Source: Cellvibrio fontiphilus_A
GTDB taxonomy: Bacteria; Pseudomonadota; Gammaproteobacteria; Pseudomonadales; Cellvibrionaceae
Length of the DNA stretch: 64,000 bases
Assembly: GCF_042646205.1 (NCBI RefSeq)
Contig: NZ_JBHRTF010000001.1
Location: 186,001-250,000 of the forward strand
Reading direction: 5' to 3'
Below the pieces are notes generated by a model. It worked only from the letters and a program-made list of their open reading frames with translations, was not told the origin of the DNA and did not search any database. Positions 7,473 through 15,881 of the stretch are shown piece by piece. How positions within the stretch are numbered: position 1 is the first letter of the stretch; each line of letters opens with the position of its first letter. Position numbers and translations under genes: made by a program.

Positions 7473-8918
7473 TCAACCATTCAATTTTTTAATTAACAAT
7501 TCATTCAGCACTTGCGGATTCGCTTGGCCTTTGGAGGCTTTCATGGCTTGGCCGACAAAGAAACCGAGCATTTTTGCGCGTTTGTCTTCGGCAGCGGCGC
7601 GGTAGCCCTCCACTTGTGCGGTATTCGCGGCGATGATGTCGTCGATAATTTTTTCCAGTGCGCCGGTATCGGAAACCTGTTTCAATCCTTTGGTTTCGAT
7701 AATCGTGTCGGCATCGCCTTCACGGTTACAGATTGCTTCAAACACTTGTTTGGCAATTTTGCTGGAGAGTGTGCCGTCTTTCACGCGCACGACCAAACCG
7801 GCAAGCAGTTCGGGGGTGACGGGTGATTGGTCGATGCGCTGTTCGGTGCGATTTAAATAAGCACCCAGGTCCGCCATGATCCAGTTGGCGGTGAGTTTGG
7901 CTTCGCCGGAAATTTTTGCCGAGGCTTCAAAAAACGCCGCGGTAAATTTATCCATGGTGATTTGACCGGCGTCGTAGCTGCTCAGGCCGTATTGCTCCAC
8001 AAAACGCGCGCGCTTGGCTTCGGGCAACTCCGGCATTTGCTGGCGAACGGATTCGATATATTCATCGTCCAAAATTACCGGCAGCAAATCAGGGCAGGGG
8101 AAGTAGCGGTAGTCGTTGCTGTCTTCTTTGCTGCGCATGCTACGGGCTTTTTTGGTGTCGCCGTTGTAGAGGCGGGTTTCCTGAATAATTTTGCCGCCGT
8201 CTTCCAGCACATCAATTTGACGCTCGACTTCCAGCTCAATCGCCTCTTCCATAAATTTAAACGAGTTTAAATTTTTGGTTTCGGTACGTGTGCCGAGTTT
8301 GTCGGAGCCTTTGGGACGCACAGAAATATTTACGTCAAAACGCATAGAGCCTTGACTCATTTCGCCATCGCAAATTTCCAGCGAGGTCACGATAGAGTGC
8401 AATTTTTTGGCGAAGGCAACGGCTTCTTCGGCGCTGCGCATATCCGGTTCGGTGACCACTTCAATTAGTGGTGTGCCGGCGCGGTTTAAGTCGATGCCGC
8501 TCATGCCGGCAAAATCTTCGTGCAGGGATTTGCCCGCATCTTCTTCCAAGTGCGCGTGGTGAATGCGAACGCGTTTGGTGCGGCCTTCGCTTAATTCCAA
8601 ATCAATATAGCCCGCGCCGACAATTGGCTCGGCAAGCTGTGTGGTTTGATAACCCTTGGGCAGATCGGGATAAAAATAATTTTTGCGTTCAAACACCGAG
8701 CGTTTGCCAATTTCTGCATTCACTGCCAAACCAAACATGGTGGCAAAACGAAACGCCTGTTCGTTGGCAACGGGCAGTGTGCCGGGCATGGCTAAGTCAA
8801 TCGCACAGGCTTGAGTGTTTGGCTCAGCGCCAAACGCCGTGCTGGCGCCGGAGAAAATTTTGGTTTTGGTGGCGAGTTGTACGTGAACTTCCAACCCGAT
8901 TACGGTTTCCCATTGCAT
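7473..8918 (-). CDS. gatB: Asp/Glu-tRNA amidotransferase subunit B
   Basis: 481 residues, full length. N-terminal kinase domain starts WETVIGLEVHVQLATKTKIFSG and includes YFYPDLPKGYQ. The C-terminal part has the GatB/YqeY tail ending MKASKGQANPQVLNELLIKKL. It phosphorylates the misacylated Asp-tRNA(Asn) or Glu-tRNA(Gln) intermediate before ammonia from GatA is added. A GGAGAAGAA ribosome site precedes the ATG. Third gene of gatC-gatA-gatB. Confidence 0.97.
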   Translation of the reverse strand: MQWETVIGLEVHVQLATKTKIFSGASTAFGAEPNTQACAIDLAMPGTLPVANEQAFRFATMFGLAVNAEIGKRSVFERKNYFYPDLPKGYQTTQLAEPIVGAGYIDLELSEGRTKRVRIHHAHLEEDAGKSLHEDFAGMSGIDLNRAGTPLIEVVTEPDMRSAEEAVAFAKKLHSIVTSLEICDGEMSQGSMRFDVNISVRPKGSDKLGTRTETKNLNSFKFMEEAIELEVERQIDVLEDGGKIIQETRLYNGDTKKARSMRSKEDSNDYRYFPCPDLLPVILDDEYIESVRQQMPELPEAKRARFVEQYGLSSYDAGQITMDKFTAAFFEASAKISGEAKLTANWIMADLGAYLNRTEQRIDQSPVTPELLAGLVVRVKDGTLSSKIAKQVFEAICNREGDADTIIETKGLKQVSDTGALEKIIDDIIAANTAQVEGYRAAAEDKRAKMLGFFVGQAMKASKGQANPQVLNELLIKKLNG

Positions 8919-8933
8919 TTTTTCTTCTCCTCT

Positions 8934-10388
8934 TTATTCAATGCCAGGGGCGGTTTGTTGGTGGAAGTTGGTTGCTTGCTGGAATTGGTGCGCGGCATTA
9001 AGCAGCTGTGCTTCCGCAAAGAAGTTGCCAATTAATTGCAGGCCAACGGGTTTGTTATCCACTAAACCGCAGGGAATTGAAAGTGCGGGCAAACCGGCAA
9101 GGTTAGTGGCGATGGTGTAAATATCTTCCAAATACATGGCCACCGGGTCTTTGGTTTTGGAGCCAAATTGGAATGCGGGTGACGGCGAGGTTGGGCCAAT
9201 AATGACATCAACCTGGGCAAAAGCATCCATAAAATCCTGCTTGATCAAGCGGCGGATTTTTTGCGCCTTGCTGTAATAGGCATCGTAATAACCCGCGGAG
9301 AGCGCATAGGTGCCCACCAAAATGCGGCGTTTCACTTCGTTGCCAAAACCTTCGCTGCGCGAGCGCATGTAAAGGTCATTTAAATCCGTTGGGTTTTCGC
9401 AGCGATGGCCGTAGCGCACGCCATCAAAACGCGACAGGTTGGCAGAACATTCTGCTGGCGCAATCACGTAGTAAGCCGGCACGGCGAGATGGGTGTGGGG
9501 CAAGCTGACGCTGTGAATCGTTGCGCCCATGTGCTCGTACACTTTAATCGCCGCTTCAACCAGCGCTGCGGTTTGCGGATTTAAACCTTCACCGAAATAT
9601 TCTTTGGGCACACCAATGCGCAGGCCGGTCAATGGCTTGTTCAAATCGGCGGTGTAATCCGGCACCTCGCGTTCAACACAGGTGGAGTCCTTCGCGTCAT
9701 AGCTCGCCATATCGTTTAACAAAATCGCGGCGTCTTCGGCGGTGCGCGATAAAATACCCGCTTGGTCAAGGCTTGACGCAAAGGCAATCATGCCCCAGCG
9801 CGACACGCGACCATAGGTGGGTTTAATGCCGGTTAAGCCGCAGAGTGCCGCTGGCTGGCGAATCGAACCGCCGGTATCGGATGCGGTAGCGGCAGGTGCC
9901 AAATGGGCCGCAACGGCAGCGGCAGAACCGCCGGATGAACCGCCGGGAACACAGTCAGTCGCCCAGGGGTTTTTCACCGGGCCGTACCAGCTGGTTTCGT
10001 TGGATGAACCCATGGCAAATTCATCCATATTGGTTTTACCCAGCATCACCACACCAGAATTCAAATAATTTTCGACGATAGTGGCGTTGTAGGGGGCGAT
10101 AAATTTATCCAGCATTTTGGAGGCGCAAGAGGTACGCACACCGGTGGTACAGAAAATATCTTTGTGGGCGATGGGCACACCACAGAGCGCTGGCGCATTG
10201 CCGGCGGCGAGGCGCGCATCGGCAGCAGCGGCTTGTTGCAGCGCCAGTTCGGGCGTGACGGTGATGTAGCTGTTGTAGGTTTGATCCAGACGCGCGATGC
10301 GGTCGAGATAGTGCTGGGTCACTTCGGTACTGGAAAAGTCCTTGTTGTGCAGGCCTTTGACCAGTTCGGCAATGGTGAATTGATGCAT
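8934..10388 (-). CDS. gatA: Asp/Glu-tRNA amidotransferase subunit A
   Basis: 484 residues. Amidase-signature enzyme with the Ser-cisSer-Lys triad visible: Lys in GVPIAHKDIFCT, serines in GGSSGGSAAAVA and ATASDTGGSIRQPAA. It releases ammonia from glutamine and channels it to GatB. It lies between gatC and gatB on the minus strand, 15 bases from gatB. Confidence 0.97.
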   Translation of the reverse strand: MHQFTIAELVKGLHNKDFSSTEVTQHYLDRIARLDQTYNSYITVTPELALQQAAAADARLAAGNAPALCGVPIAHKDIFCTTGVRTSCASKMLDKFIAPYNATIVENYLNSGVVMLGKTNMDEFAMGSSNETSWYGPVKNPWATDCVPGGSSGGSAAAVAAHLAPAATASDTGGSIRQPAALCGLTGIKPTYGRVSRWGMIAFASSLDQAGILSRTAEDAAILLNDMASYDAKDSTCVEREVPDYTADLNKPLTGLRIGVPKEYFGEGLNPQTAALVEAAIKVYEHMGATIHSVSLPHTHLAVPAYYVIAPAECSANLSRFDGVRYGHRCENPTDLNDLYMRSRSEGFGNEVKRRILVGTYALSAGYYDAYYSKAQKIRRLIKQDFMDAFAQVDVIIGPTSPSPAFQFGSKTKDPVAMYLEDIYTIATNLAGLPALSIPCGLVDNKPVGLQLIGNFFAEAQLLNAAHQFQQATNFHQQTAPGIE

Positions 10389-10441
10389 TGCAAATTCCTG
10401 AGATTTTTTTGTAAGAAGGGCGGGCAGCTATTGAGCGCCGG

Positions 10442-10729
10442 CTATTCGATAACCTGTGGCACCAGATACAAGCCGTCTTGGGTGGCTGGCGCAATTGCCT
10501 GAAACGCGGCGCGTTGGTTGGGCTCTGTTACCACATCGGCACGCAGGCGCTGCACGGCATCCAAGGGGTGCGCCATGGGCAGTACGCCATCGGTATTCAC
10601 TGCCTGTAATTGGTCAACCAGAGCCAGCACATCGGAGATACTTTTGGCCGCTTCGTCAGCGGCCTCATCGGTAATCTGGATACGCGCCAGCTTGGCCAGC
10701 TTGGCGATATCGGAACGGTCTACAGCCAT
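10442..10729 (-). CDS. gatC: Asp/Glu-tRNA amidotransferase subunit C
   Basis: 95 residues, normal length. Typical sequence DIAKLAKLARIQITDEAADEAAKSISDVLALVDQLQ, then LPMAHPLDAVQRLRADVV. GatC clamps GatA and GatB together. First gene of the operon, divergent from mreB across about 500 bases. Confidence 0.96.
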   Translation of the reverse strand: MAVDRSDIAKLAKLARIQITDEAADEAAKSISDVLALVDQLQAVNTDGVLPMAHPLDAVQRLRADVVTEPNQRAAFQAIAPATQDGLYLVPQVIE

Positions 10730-11033
10730 AGTGGTATTAGCTCCAGCAGATAAAATGCAAAAGTGCGGCTAAACCGCAGGTATCCTGCGTCAAGTCGCTG
10801 AAAAATGGGCGCCCAAGGTATCACATTTGGCGAGTGCCCTGAATCCCTGATTCGGACTCCTGTGAGTTGCTGATCTGCTTGTGCAAAAAACGCGCGGACG
10901 AGGCAATTGATTTGTGGGTGAAAGTGAACTTTTATCCGATGAATCCCTCTTTATTGAAACATTGCGGTAGTTTTTTGCAGATTTTTTTATTTTTTAAAGC
11001 TAAATCGACTCGGATAAAAAATAAAAATTCACA

Positions 11034-11039
11034 TATACT
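11034..11039 (+). promoter_or_regulatory. Candidate -10 element for mreB
   Basis: TATACT in an A+T-rich stretch. No good -35 hexamer stands at the correct spacing, so this is a tentative call. Confidence 0.35.
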
Positions 11040-11065
11040 GCGCGCTTACATTTTTTTGCATGGAT

Positions 11066-11080
11066 CTCCACCGCGTGGAG
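11066..11080 (+). other. Hairpin in the mreB leader
   Basis: CTCCAC-CGC-GTGGAG, a perfect 6-bp stem with a 3-base loop, about 155 bases before the mreB start. It has no T-run, so it is not a classical terminator. Confidence 0.4.
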
Positions 11081-11233
11081 CTGATGAATCAGGGAGCTTG
11101 GCTTAACGCCAACGATAAAGAGCCAGGAGCGCGCCGCCGTCACCGCTGGCATCAATAATTTCAGTATGGCTGTCTTCCGGCTGCTTTTACCGAACACCTA
11201 TTCCAACACATTTATTTAAGGCCTCGTCTCGTC

Positions 11234-12268
11234 ATGATGAAACTTTTGCGTGGAGCATTTTCCAACGACTTGTCTATTGATTTGGGTACAGCAAACACCC
11301 TGATTTATGTCCGCGGCCGCGGCATTGTTTTAAATGAACCCTCGGTCGTGGCGATTCGCCATCACAACGGCACCAAAATTGTTGAAGCTGTAGGTGTCGA
11401 AGCAAAGCGTATGTTAGGCCGTACTCCGGGCAACATCACTGCTATTCGCCCATTGAAAGACGGTGTGATCGCCGACTTCCAGGTCACCGAAAAAATGCTC
11501 CAACATTTCATTCGCAAGGTTCACGAAAACTCCTGGTTTAACCCATCCCCCCGTGTATTGATCAGTGTTCCCTGTCTGTCTACTGAAGTGGAAAAACGTG
11601 CGATTCGTGAATCAGCACTGGGTGCCGGTGCACGCGAAGTGCGTTTGATTGAAGAGCCAATGGCGGCAGCGATTGGTGCTGGCCTCAAAGTCTCTGAAGC
11701 CAATGGTTCTATGGTGGTGGATATTGGCGGTGGTACTACCGAGATTGCGGTTATCTCCCTGAATGGTGTGGTTTACTCTGATTCCGTGCGTATTGGTGGC
11801 GACCGTTTTGATGAAGCGATTGTGAACTACGTGCGCCGCAATTACGGCAGTGTGATTGGTGATGCGACTGCTGAGCGTATCAAACAAGAAATTGGCTGCG
11901 CCTTTGCCGGCAGCGAGATTCGCGAAATTGATGTGCGTGGCCGCAACCTGGCCGAAGGTGTACCGCGCAGCTTTACCCTGAGTAGCGATGAAATCCTTGA
12001 AGCCCTGCAAGACCCGCTGGCGGGCATAGTGCAGGCAGTGAAAAGCGCGTTGGAACAATCACCACCGGAGTTGGCTTCTGATATCGCCGAAAGCGGTGTG
12101 GTATTAACGGGCGGCGGTGCACTCTTGCGCGATATCGACCGTCTGCTGTCTAACGAGACTGGCTTGCCGTTTATTGTTGCCGAAGAGCCGCTTACCTGTG
12201 TGGCCCGTGGTGGTGGTATTGCGCTGGAGATGAACGACAAGCGCAATATCGACCTGCTCTCGTCCTGA
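11234..12268 (+). CDS. mreB: Rod-shape actin homologue MreB
   Basis: 344 residues. Actin-fold nucleotide-binding motifs are present: LSIDLGTANTLIYV (phosphate 1), VVDIGGGTTEIAVIS (phosphate 2) and VLTGGGALL (adenosine). It polymerises under the inner membrane and directs the elongation peptidoglycan machinery with MreC and MreD. Two ATGs stand side by side at 11234 and 11237; either may be used. First gene of mreBCD-maf-rng-yhdP. Confidence 0.97.
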   Translation: MMKLLRGAFSNDLSIDLGTANTLIYVRGRGIVLNEPSVVAIRHHNGTKIVEAVGVEAKRMLGRTPGNITAIRPLKDGVIADFQVTEKMLQHFIRKVHENSWFNPSPRVLISVPCLSTEVEKRAIRESALGAGAREVRLIEEPMAAAIGAGLKVSEANGSMVVDIGGGTTEIAVISLNGVVYSDSVRIGGDRFDEAIVNYVRRNYGSVIGDATAERIKQEIGCAFAGSEIREIDVRGRNLAEGVPRSFTLSSDEILEALQDPLAGIVQAVKSALEQSPPELASDIAESGVVLTGGGALLRDIDRLLSNETGLPFIVAEEPLTCVARGGGIALEMNDKRNIDLLSS

Positions 12269-12315
12269 TAACAGCGGGGCGACTGGCGCAGTTGGCGCTG
12301 GCGCTCCACCTGCAC

Positions 12316-12331
12316 AGGAGATATCGCCATT
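12316..12331 (+). promoter_or_regulatory. Ribosome-binding site and ATT start codon of mreC
   Basis: AGGAG at 12316-12320, eight bases, then ATT at 12329-12331. From there the reading frame gives I/M-KPLFNRGSSAAGRAFLF, matching the conserved KPxFxRGxS start of MreC proteins. Between the in-frame stop at 12269 and this point there is no ATG, GTG or TTG. The first conventional start, GTG 12386, would remove that motif and half the membrane anchor and has no good ribosome site. Confidence 0.8.
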
Positions 12332-13207
12332 AAACCGCTCTTCAATCGAGGCTCTTCTGCCGCCGGCCGCGCCTTTCTGTTCATTGTGATCATGATGGTG
12401 CTGGTGGTAGTTGGGCTCTACACCGACCGGCTTGAACCCCTGCGCGAAAAATTCGCGCAATTTGTCACTCCTTTTTATCAGCTCACCGATGTGCCCAGCC
12501 GTGTGAATGACTGGCGCAAGGATACCTTTGTCTCGCAAATAGACCTCAAGCTGGAAAACGACACACTCAAAACCGAGCTGTTGATTCATCAGCGCAAATT
12601 GCAACAAATGGCATCGCTGGCAGCGGAAAACGTGCGCTTGCGCCAGTTGCTCAATGCCAGTCAAACCCTGCAGGATACGGTGCTGATCACCGAACTTATC
12701 GGCGTCTCACCCAACCCCCTGAGCCACAAGGTGATTATCAATCGCGGCGCCAAAGACGGCGCATTCAAGGGGCAGCCAGTACTGGATGCCTTTGGTTTGA
12801 TGGGGCAGGTGATTGAAGTGGCAGAGCACTCCAGTACGGTGTTGCTTATCTCTGATTCTACCCATGCCATTCCGGTGCAGGTGAACCGCAACGGTGTGCG
12901 TGCCATCGCCGAAGGCACGGGCGACCTCAACAGTTTGAGCCTGCGTCACGTCTCGGCCAATACCGATATCCGCGCCGGCGATTTGCTCGTCAGTTCAGGC
13001 TTGGGCGACCGTTTCCCGGTGGGTTACCCGGTTGCTGAAGTTCTTGATGTGGTGCGTGACCCCGGTAAAGCCTTTCTGACGGTAATCGCCAAGCCCATGG
13101 CGCGCCTGGATCGCAGCCGTCACTTGCTGTTGGTGTTTGCCGACCGCGACCGCGCCAGTGTACCCGGCGCGCTATCCCTTCCCGATACTGCTGACGGGGC
13201 CAAGTAA
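12329..13207 (+). CDS. mreC: Cell-shape protein MreC (ATT start)
   Basis: 292 residues if read from the ATT codon at 12329. N-terminal KPLFNRGSS motif, single membrane segment AFLFIVIMMVLVVVGLY, coiled coil around LENDTLKTELLIHQRKLQQMAS, then the periplasmic beta-domain with GVSPNPLSHKVIINRGAKDG and LVSSGLGDRFPVGYPVAEV. It links cytosolic MreB to the periplasmic elongasome (PBP2/RodA). The stop codon overlaps the mreD start (TAATG). The start choice rests on motif conservation and the Shine-Dalgarno sequence. If GTG 12386 were used the protein would be 273 residues. Confidence 0.93.
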   Translation: MKPLFNRGSSAAGRAFLFIVIMMVLVVVGLYTDRLEPLREKFAQFVTPFYQLTDVPSRVNDWRKDTFVSQIDLKLENDTLKTELLIHQRKLQQMASLAAENVRLRQLLNASQTLQDTVLITELIGVSPNPLSHKVIINRGAKDGAFKGQPVLDAFGLMGQVIEVAEHSSTVLLISDSTHAIPVQVNRNGVRAIAEGTGDLNSLSLRHVSANTDIRAGDLLVSSGLGDRFPVGYPVAEVLDVVRDPGKAFLTVIAKPMARLDRSRHLLLVFADRDRASVPGALSLPDTADGAK

Positions 13208-13692
13208 TGCCCGCCTCACGCGTTAATCTCTATGCCGCGATTGGCATTAGTTTTTTGCTGGCTCTGGTGCTGTCGGTTTATCCATTGCCCATGGACTGGC
13301 GTTGGTGGCGCCCTGAGTTTGTATTGGTGGTAGCTATTTACTGGGTATTCTTTATGCCACTCACCGTCAGTTTTAGCTTCTTGTGCGCGCTTGGCCTGTT
13401 TCAGGATCTGCTCGAAGGTGTACCTTTTGGGCAGCACAGCCTCGGTTTGGTGATAGTGGCTTACATTTGCATACTCTCTTACCAGCGAGTGCGTAACTTT
13501 CCCCTATCGCGGCAAGCGGCTTGGGTATTTATATTGGTTGGCATCGCCCAACTGGTCGATAACTGGGTGCAAGGCATGGCAGGGCGCCCACTCTCTGGCG
13601 TCCAGTTTTTGTACCCCGCCTTTACCAGTGCGCTGATTTGGCCGCTGTGTTGTGGCGCCTTGAACCGCTGGACCCATGGTTTTCACCACTAG
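13207..13692 (+). CDS. mreD: Rod-shape membrane protein MreD
   Basis: 161 residues with about five membrane segments. Typical MreD sequence includes YPLPMDWRWWRPEFVLVVAIYW and GLFQDLLEGVPFGQHSLGLV. Its ATG overlaps the mreC stop, indicating coupled translation. It acts with MreC in the elongasome. Confidence 0.95.
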   Translation: MPASRVNLYAAIGISFLLALVLSVYPLPMDWRWWRPEFVLVVAIYWVFFMPLTVSFSFLCALGLFQDLLEGVPFGQHSLGLVIVAYICILSYQRVRNFPLSRQAAWVFILVGIAQLVDNWVQGMAGRPLSGVQFLYPAFTSALIWPLCCGALNRWTHGFHH

Positions 13693-13756
13693 CGGTTGCG
13701 GTTGAATTACACAGAATAATATTGTCGCCCCGAGCTTGGGGGCAGGAGAATTCAGG

Positions 13757-14380
13757 GTGAAACCAGTAGTTCCTTCGTTGTATCTGGCTTCCCAGTCGCC
13801 GCGCCGGCGCGAGCTGTTGCGACAGATTGGTGTCCAACACGCTGTTATCAACGCTTCAATTCCCGAACAAGCTGCTCCCGGCGAAACCGGTCTCGCCTAT
13901 GTCCAGCGTCTTGCACGGCAAAAGGCCGAGGCCGGCTATGCCCGGCTTATCGCGCTGAATCTGCCTCTTGCGCCTGTATTGGGCGCCGATACCCTCGGCT
14001 TGCTGGATGGCGAGATCCTGGAAAAGCCACTGGATAAAAACCATGCCCTGGCGATGTTGCGCCAGCTCTCCGGCCGGACTCATCAGGTGGTTACCGCTGT
14101 TGCCCTGCACAGTGGCGAGCGTCAGGCACTGCGAGTCTCCACTACGGATGTCACATTTCGCGAATTGAGCGATGAAGAAATAGCCGCCTACTGGGAAACC
14201 GGTGAACCGCAGGATAAAGCCGGCAGCTATGCCATTCAGGGGCTAGGTGCGGTTTTTGTCAAAGAGATTCGCGGCAGTTACTCCTGTGTTGTGGGCTTGC
14301 CGATTGAAATGACTTGCGAGTTGCTGCGTGAATTTGCAGTGCCTTGGTGGACGCCTTTGGGAGCGGAGTCAGGCTCATGA
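13757..14380 (+). CDS. maf: Maf-family nucleoside triphosphate pyrophosphatase (YhdE-like)
   Basis: 207 residues from GTG 13757, which has AGGAG eight bases upstream; an in-frame TTG at 13736 lacks such a site. Maf motifs: SLYLASQSPRRRELL at the N-terminus, VLGADTLGLLDG, GRTHQVVTAVAL and DKAGSYAIQGLGAVFV. It hydrolyses dTTP/UTP or modified nucleotides to the monophosphate. The stop codon overlaps the rng start (ATGA). Confidence 0.93.
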   Translation: MKPVVPSLYLASQSPRRRELLRQIGVQHAVINASIPEQAAPGETGLAYVQRLARQKAEAGYARLIALNLPLAPVLGADTLGLLDGEILEKPLDKNHALAMLRQLSGRTHQVVTAVALHSGERQALRVSTTDVTFRELSDEEIAAYWETGEPQDKAGSYAIQGLGAVFVKEIRGSYSCVVGLPIEMTCELLREFAVPWWTPLGAESGS

Positions 14381-15846
14381 GCGAAGAGATTCTCATCAAT
14401 GTCTCACCGGTGGAAACCCGGGTTGCACTGGTTGAAAACGGTGTGGTTCAGGAGTTCTACATAGAGCGCAGCCACGGCGAAACCTACGTTGGCAACATCT
14501 ATAAAGGTAAGGTAGTGCGTGTACTGCCCGGTATGCAGGCGGCGTTTGTGGATATCGGCCTTGAGCGCACCGGGTTTATCCATGCTGCCGATATGATGCC
14601 AGAGCCGCCGGAAGGCGAAGTGCGGCGCGGTGAAGTGCCGGATATTCGCACTCTGGTGCGCGAGGGCCAAACCCTGCTGGTACAGGTCGCCAAAGACCCG
14701 ATCAGCACCAAGGGCGCGCGTTTGACTACCCACCTGACGCTGTCGTCGCGCTATCTGGTGTATATGCCCAACTCCTCCCACATAGGCGTATCTACCCGTA
14801 TTGAGGACGAACCCGAGCGCGAGCGTTTGCGTCAGGCGGTTGAGGCGGCGGTGGCCGGGCAGGGCATCAGTGGTGGCTTTATCGTGCGCACTGTGGCTGA
14901 AGGTGCCGACGCCGAGGCAATCAATGCGGATATCCCGTTTTTATGCCAGCTTTGGCAGGACTTGAGCACTAAATTGCCTAGCTTGGGTGTGCCGGCGGAA
15001 CTTCATCGCGATATGCCGCTCTATTTGCGCGCGCTGCGCGATATGGCGCGTGCGCCTATCGACCGGGTGCGGGTGGATTCGCGCCTGACCTGGCAGCAGA
15101 TGCAAGAATTTGCCGCCAAATATGCGCCCCAATTGGTGGAGTTGATTGAGTTGTACAGCGGTGATCGCCCGCTGCTTGAGCTTTATGGTGTGGAAGAGGA
15201 AATCCGCCGCGCCCTGGAGCCGCGGGTGCCGCTTAAATCCAATGGTTATTTGATCATCGAACAGACCGAAGCCATGACCACGGTGGATGTAAACACCGGC
15301 GCCTTTGTTGGCCACAGGAATCTGGAAGAGACGATTTTCAAAACCAATCTGGAAGCGGCAACCGCCATCGCGCGCCAGCTGCGGTTGCGCAATCTGGGCG
15401 GCATTATCATTCTCGATTTTATCGATATGAAAGATGCCGAACACCAGCGTCAGGTATTGCGAACCCTGGAAAAAGCGCTGGAGAAGGATCACGCCAAAAC
15501 CAGAATCACCGGGGTATCGGAGCTGGGGCTGGTGGAAATGGCGCGCAAGCGCACCCGCGAATCCTTGGGCCAATTGCTGTGTGAGCCCTGCCCGGTGTGT
15601 CAGGGGCGCGGTCAGGTGAAATCGGCCGAGACTGTGTGTTATGAAATTTTCCGCGAGATTCTGCGCATGGCCCGCACCTACGACAACGAGAAGTTTTTGG
15701 TGCTGGCTTCGCAGTTGGTGGTGGACCGTTTACTGGATGAACAGGCAAGCTACGTCGCGGATTTGGAAGCTTTTATTAACCGTACTATAGAGTTCAGGGT
15801 TGAGGCGCTCTTCCATCAAGAGCAGTACGATATTGTGTTGGTTTAA
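14377..15846 (+). CDS. rng: Ribonuclease G
   Basis: 489 residues from ATG 14377. S1 domain near 38-110 (GNIYKGKVVRVLPGMQAAFVD), the RNase E/G catalytic core with MTTVDVNTGAFVG and IIILDFIDMKD (metal-binding aspartates), and the Zn-link cysteines in CEPCPVCQGRGQV. It lacks the long C-terminal scaffold of RNase E. It matures the 16S rRNA 5' end and degrades mRNA. The 4-base overlap with maf indicates one transcript. Confidence 0.96.
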   Translation: MSEEILINVSPVETRVALVENGVVQEFYIERSHGETYVGNIYKGKVVRVLPGMQAAFVDIGLERTGFIHAADMMPEPPEGEVRRGEVPDIRTLVREGQTLLVQVAKDPISTKGARLTTHLTLSSRYLVYMPNSSHIGVSTRIEDEPERERLRQAVEAAVAGQGISGGFIVRTVAEGADAEAINADIPFLCQLWQDLSTKLPSLGVPAELHRDMPLYLRALRDMARAPIDRVRVDSRLTWQQMQEFAAKYAPQLVELIELYSGDRPLLELYGVEEEIRRALEPRVPLKSNGYLIIEQTEAMTTVDVNTGAFVGHRNLEETIFKTNLEAATAIARQLRLRNLGGIIILDFIDMKDAEHQRQVLRTLEKALEKDHAKTRITGVSELGLVEMARKRTRESLGQLLCEPCPVCQGRGQVKSAETVCYEIFREILRMARTYDNEKFLVLASQLVVDRLLDEQASYVADLEAFINRTIEFRVEALFHQEQYDIVLV

Positions 15847-15881
15847 CTTGTCCTTTTGCCTCCCTGGAACCTACTGCGCTG

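Larger units (their letters stand above)
10730..11233. other. Intergenic region between gatC and mreB
   Basis: 504 bases without a convincing gene; short open frames here have no recognisable content. The part near gatC should hold the gatCAB promoter, but I see no clear box. The part near mreB is A+T-rich (10970-11060), contains a possible -10 TATACT and is followed by a roughly 190-base leader with a small perfect hairpin. Confidence 0.6.

Noticed and set aside
14941..15573. Long open frame antisense to rng
   Set aside because: A codon-bias shadow of a clear gene, with no ribosome site or family content. The same holds for other long antisense frames, for example in mreB, yhdP and the hybrid kinase.
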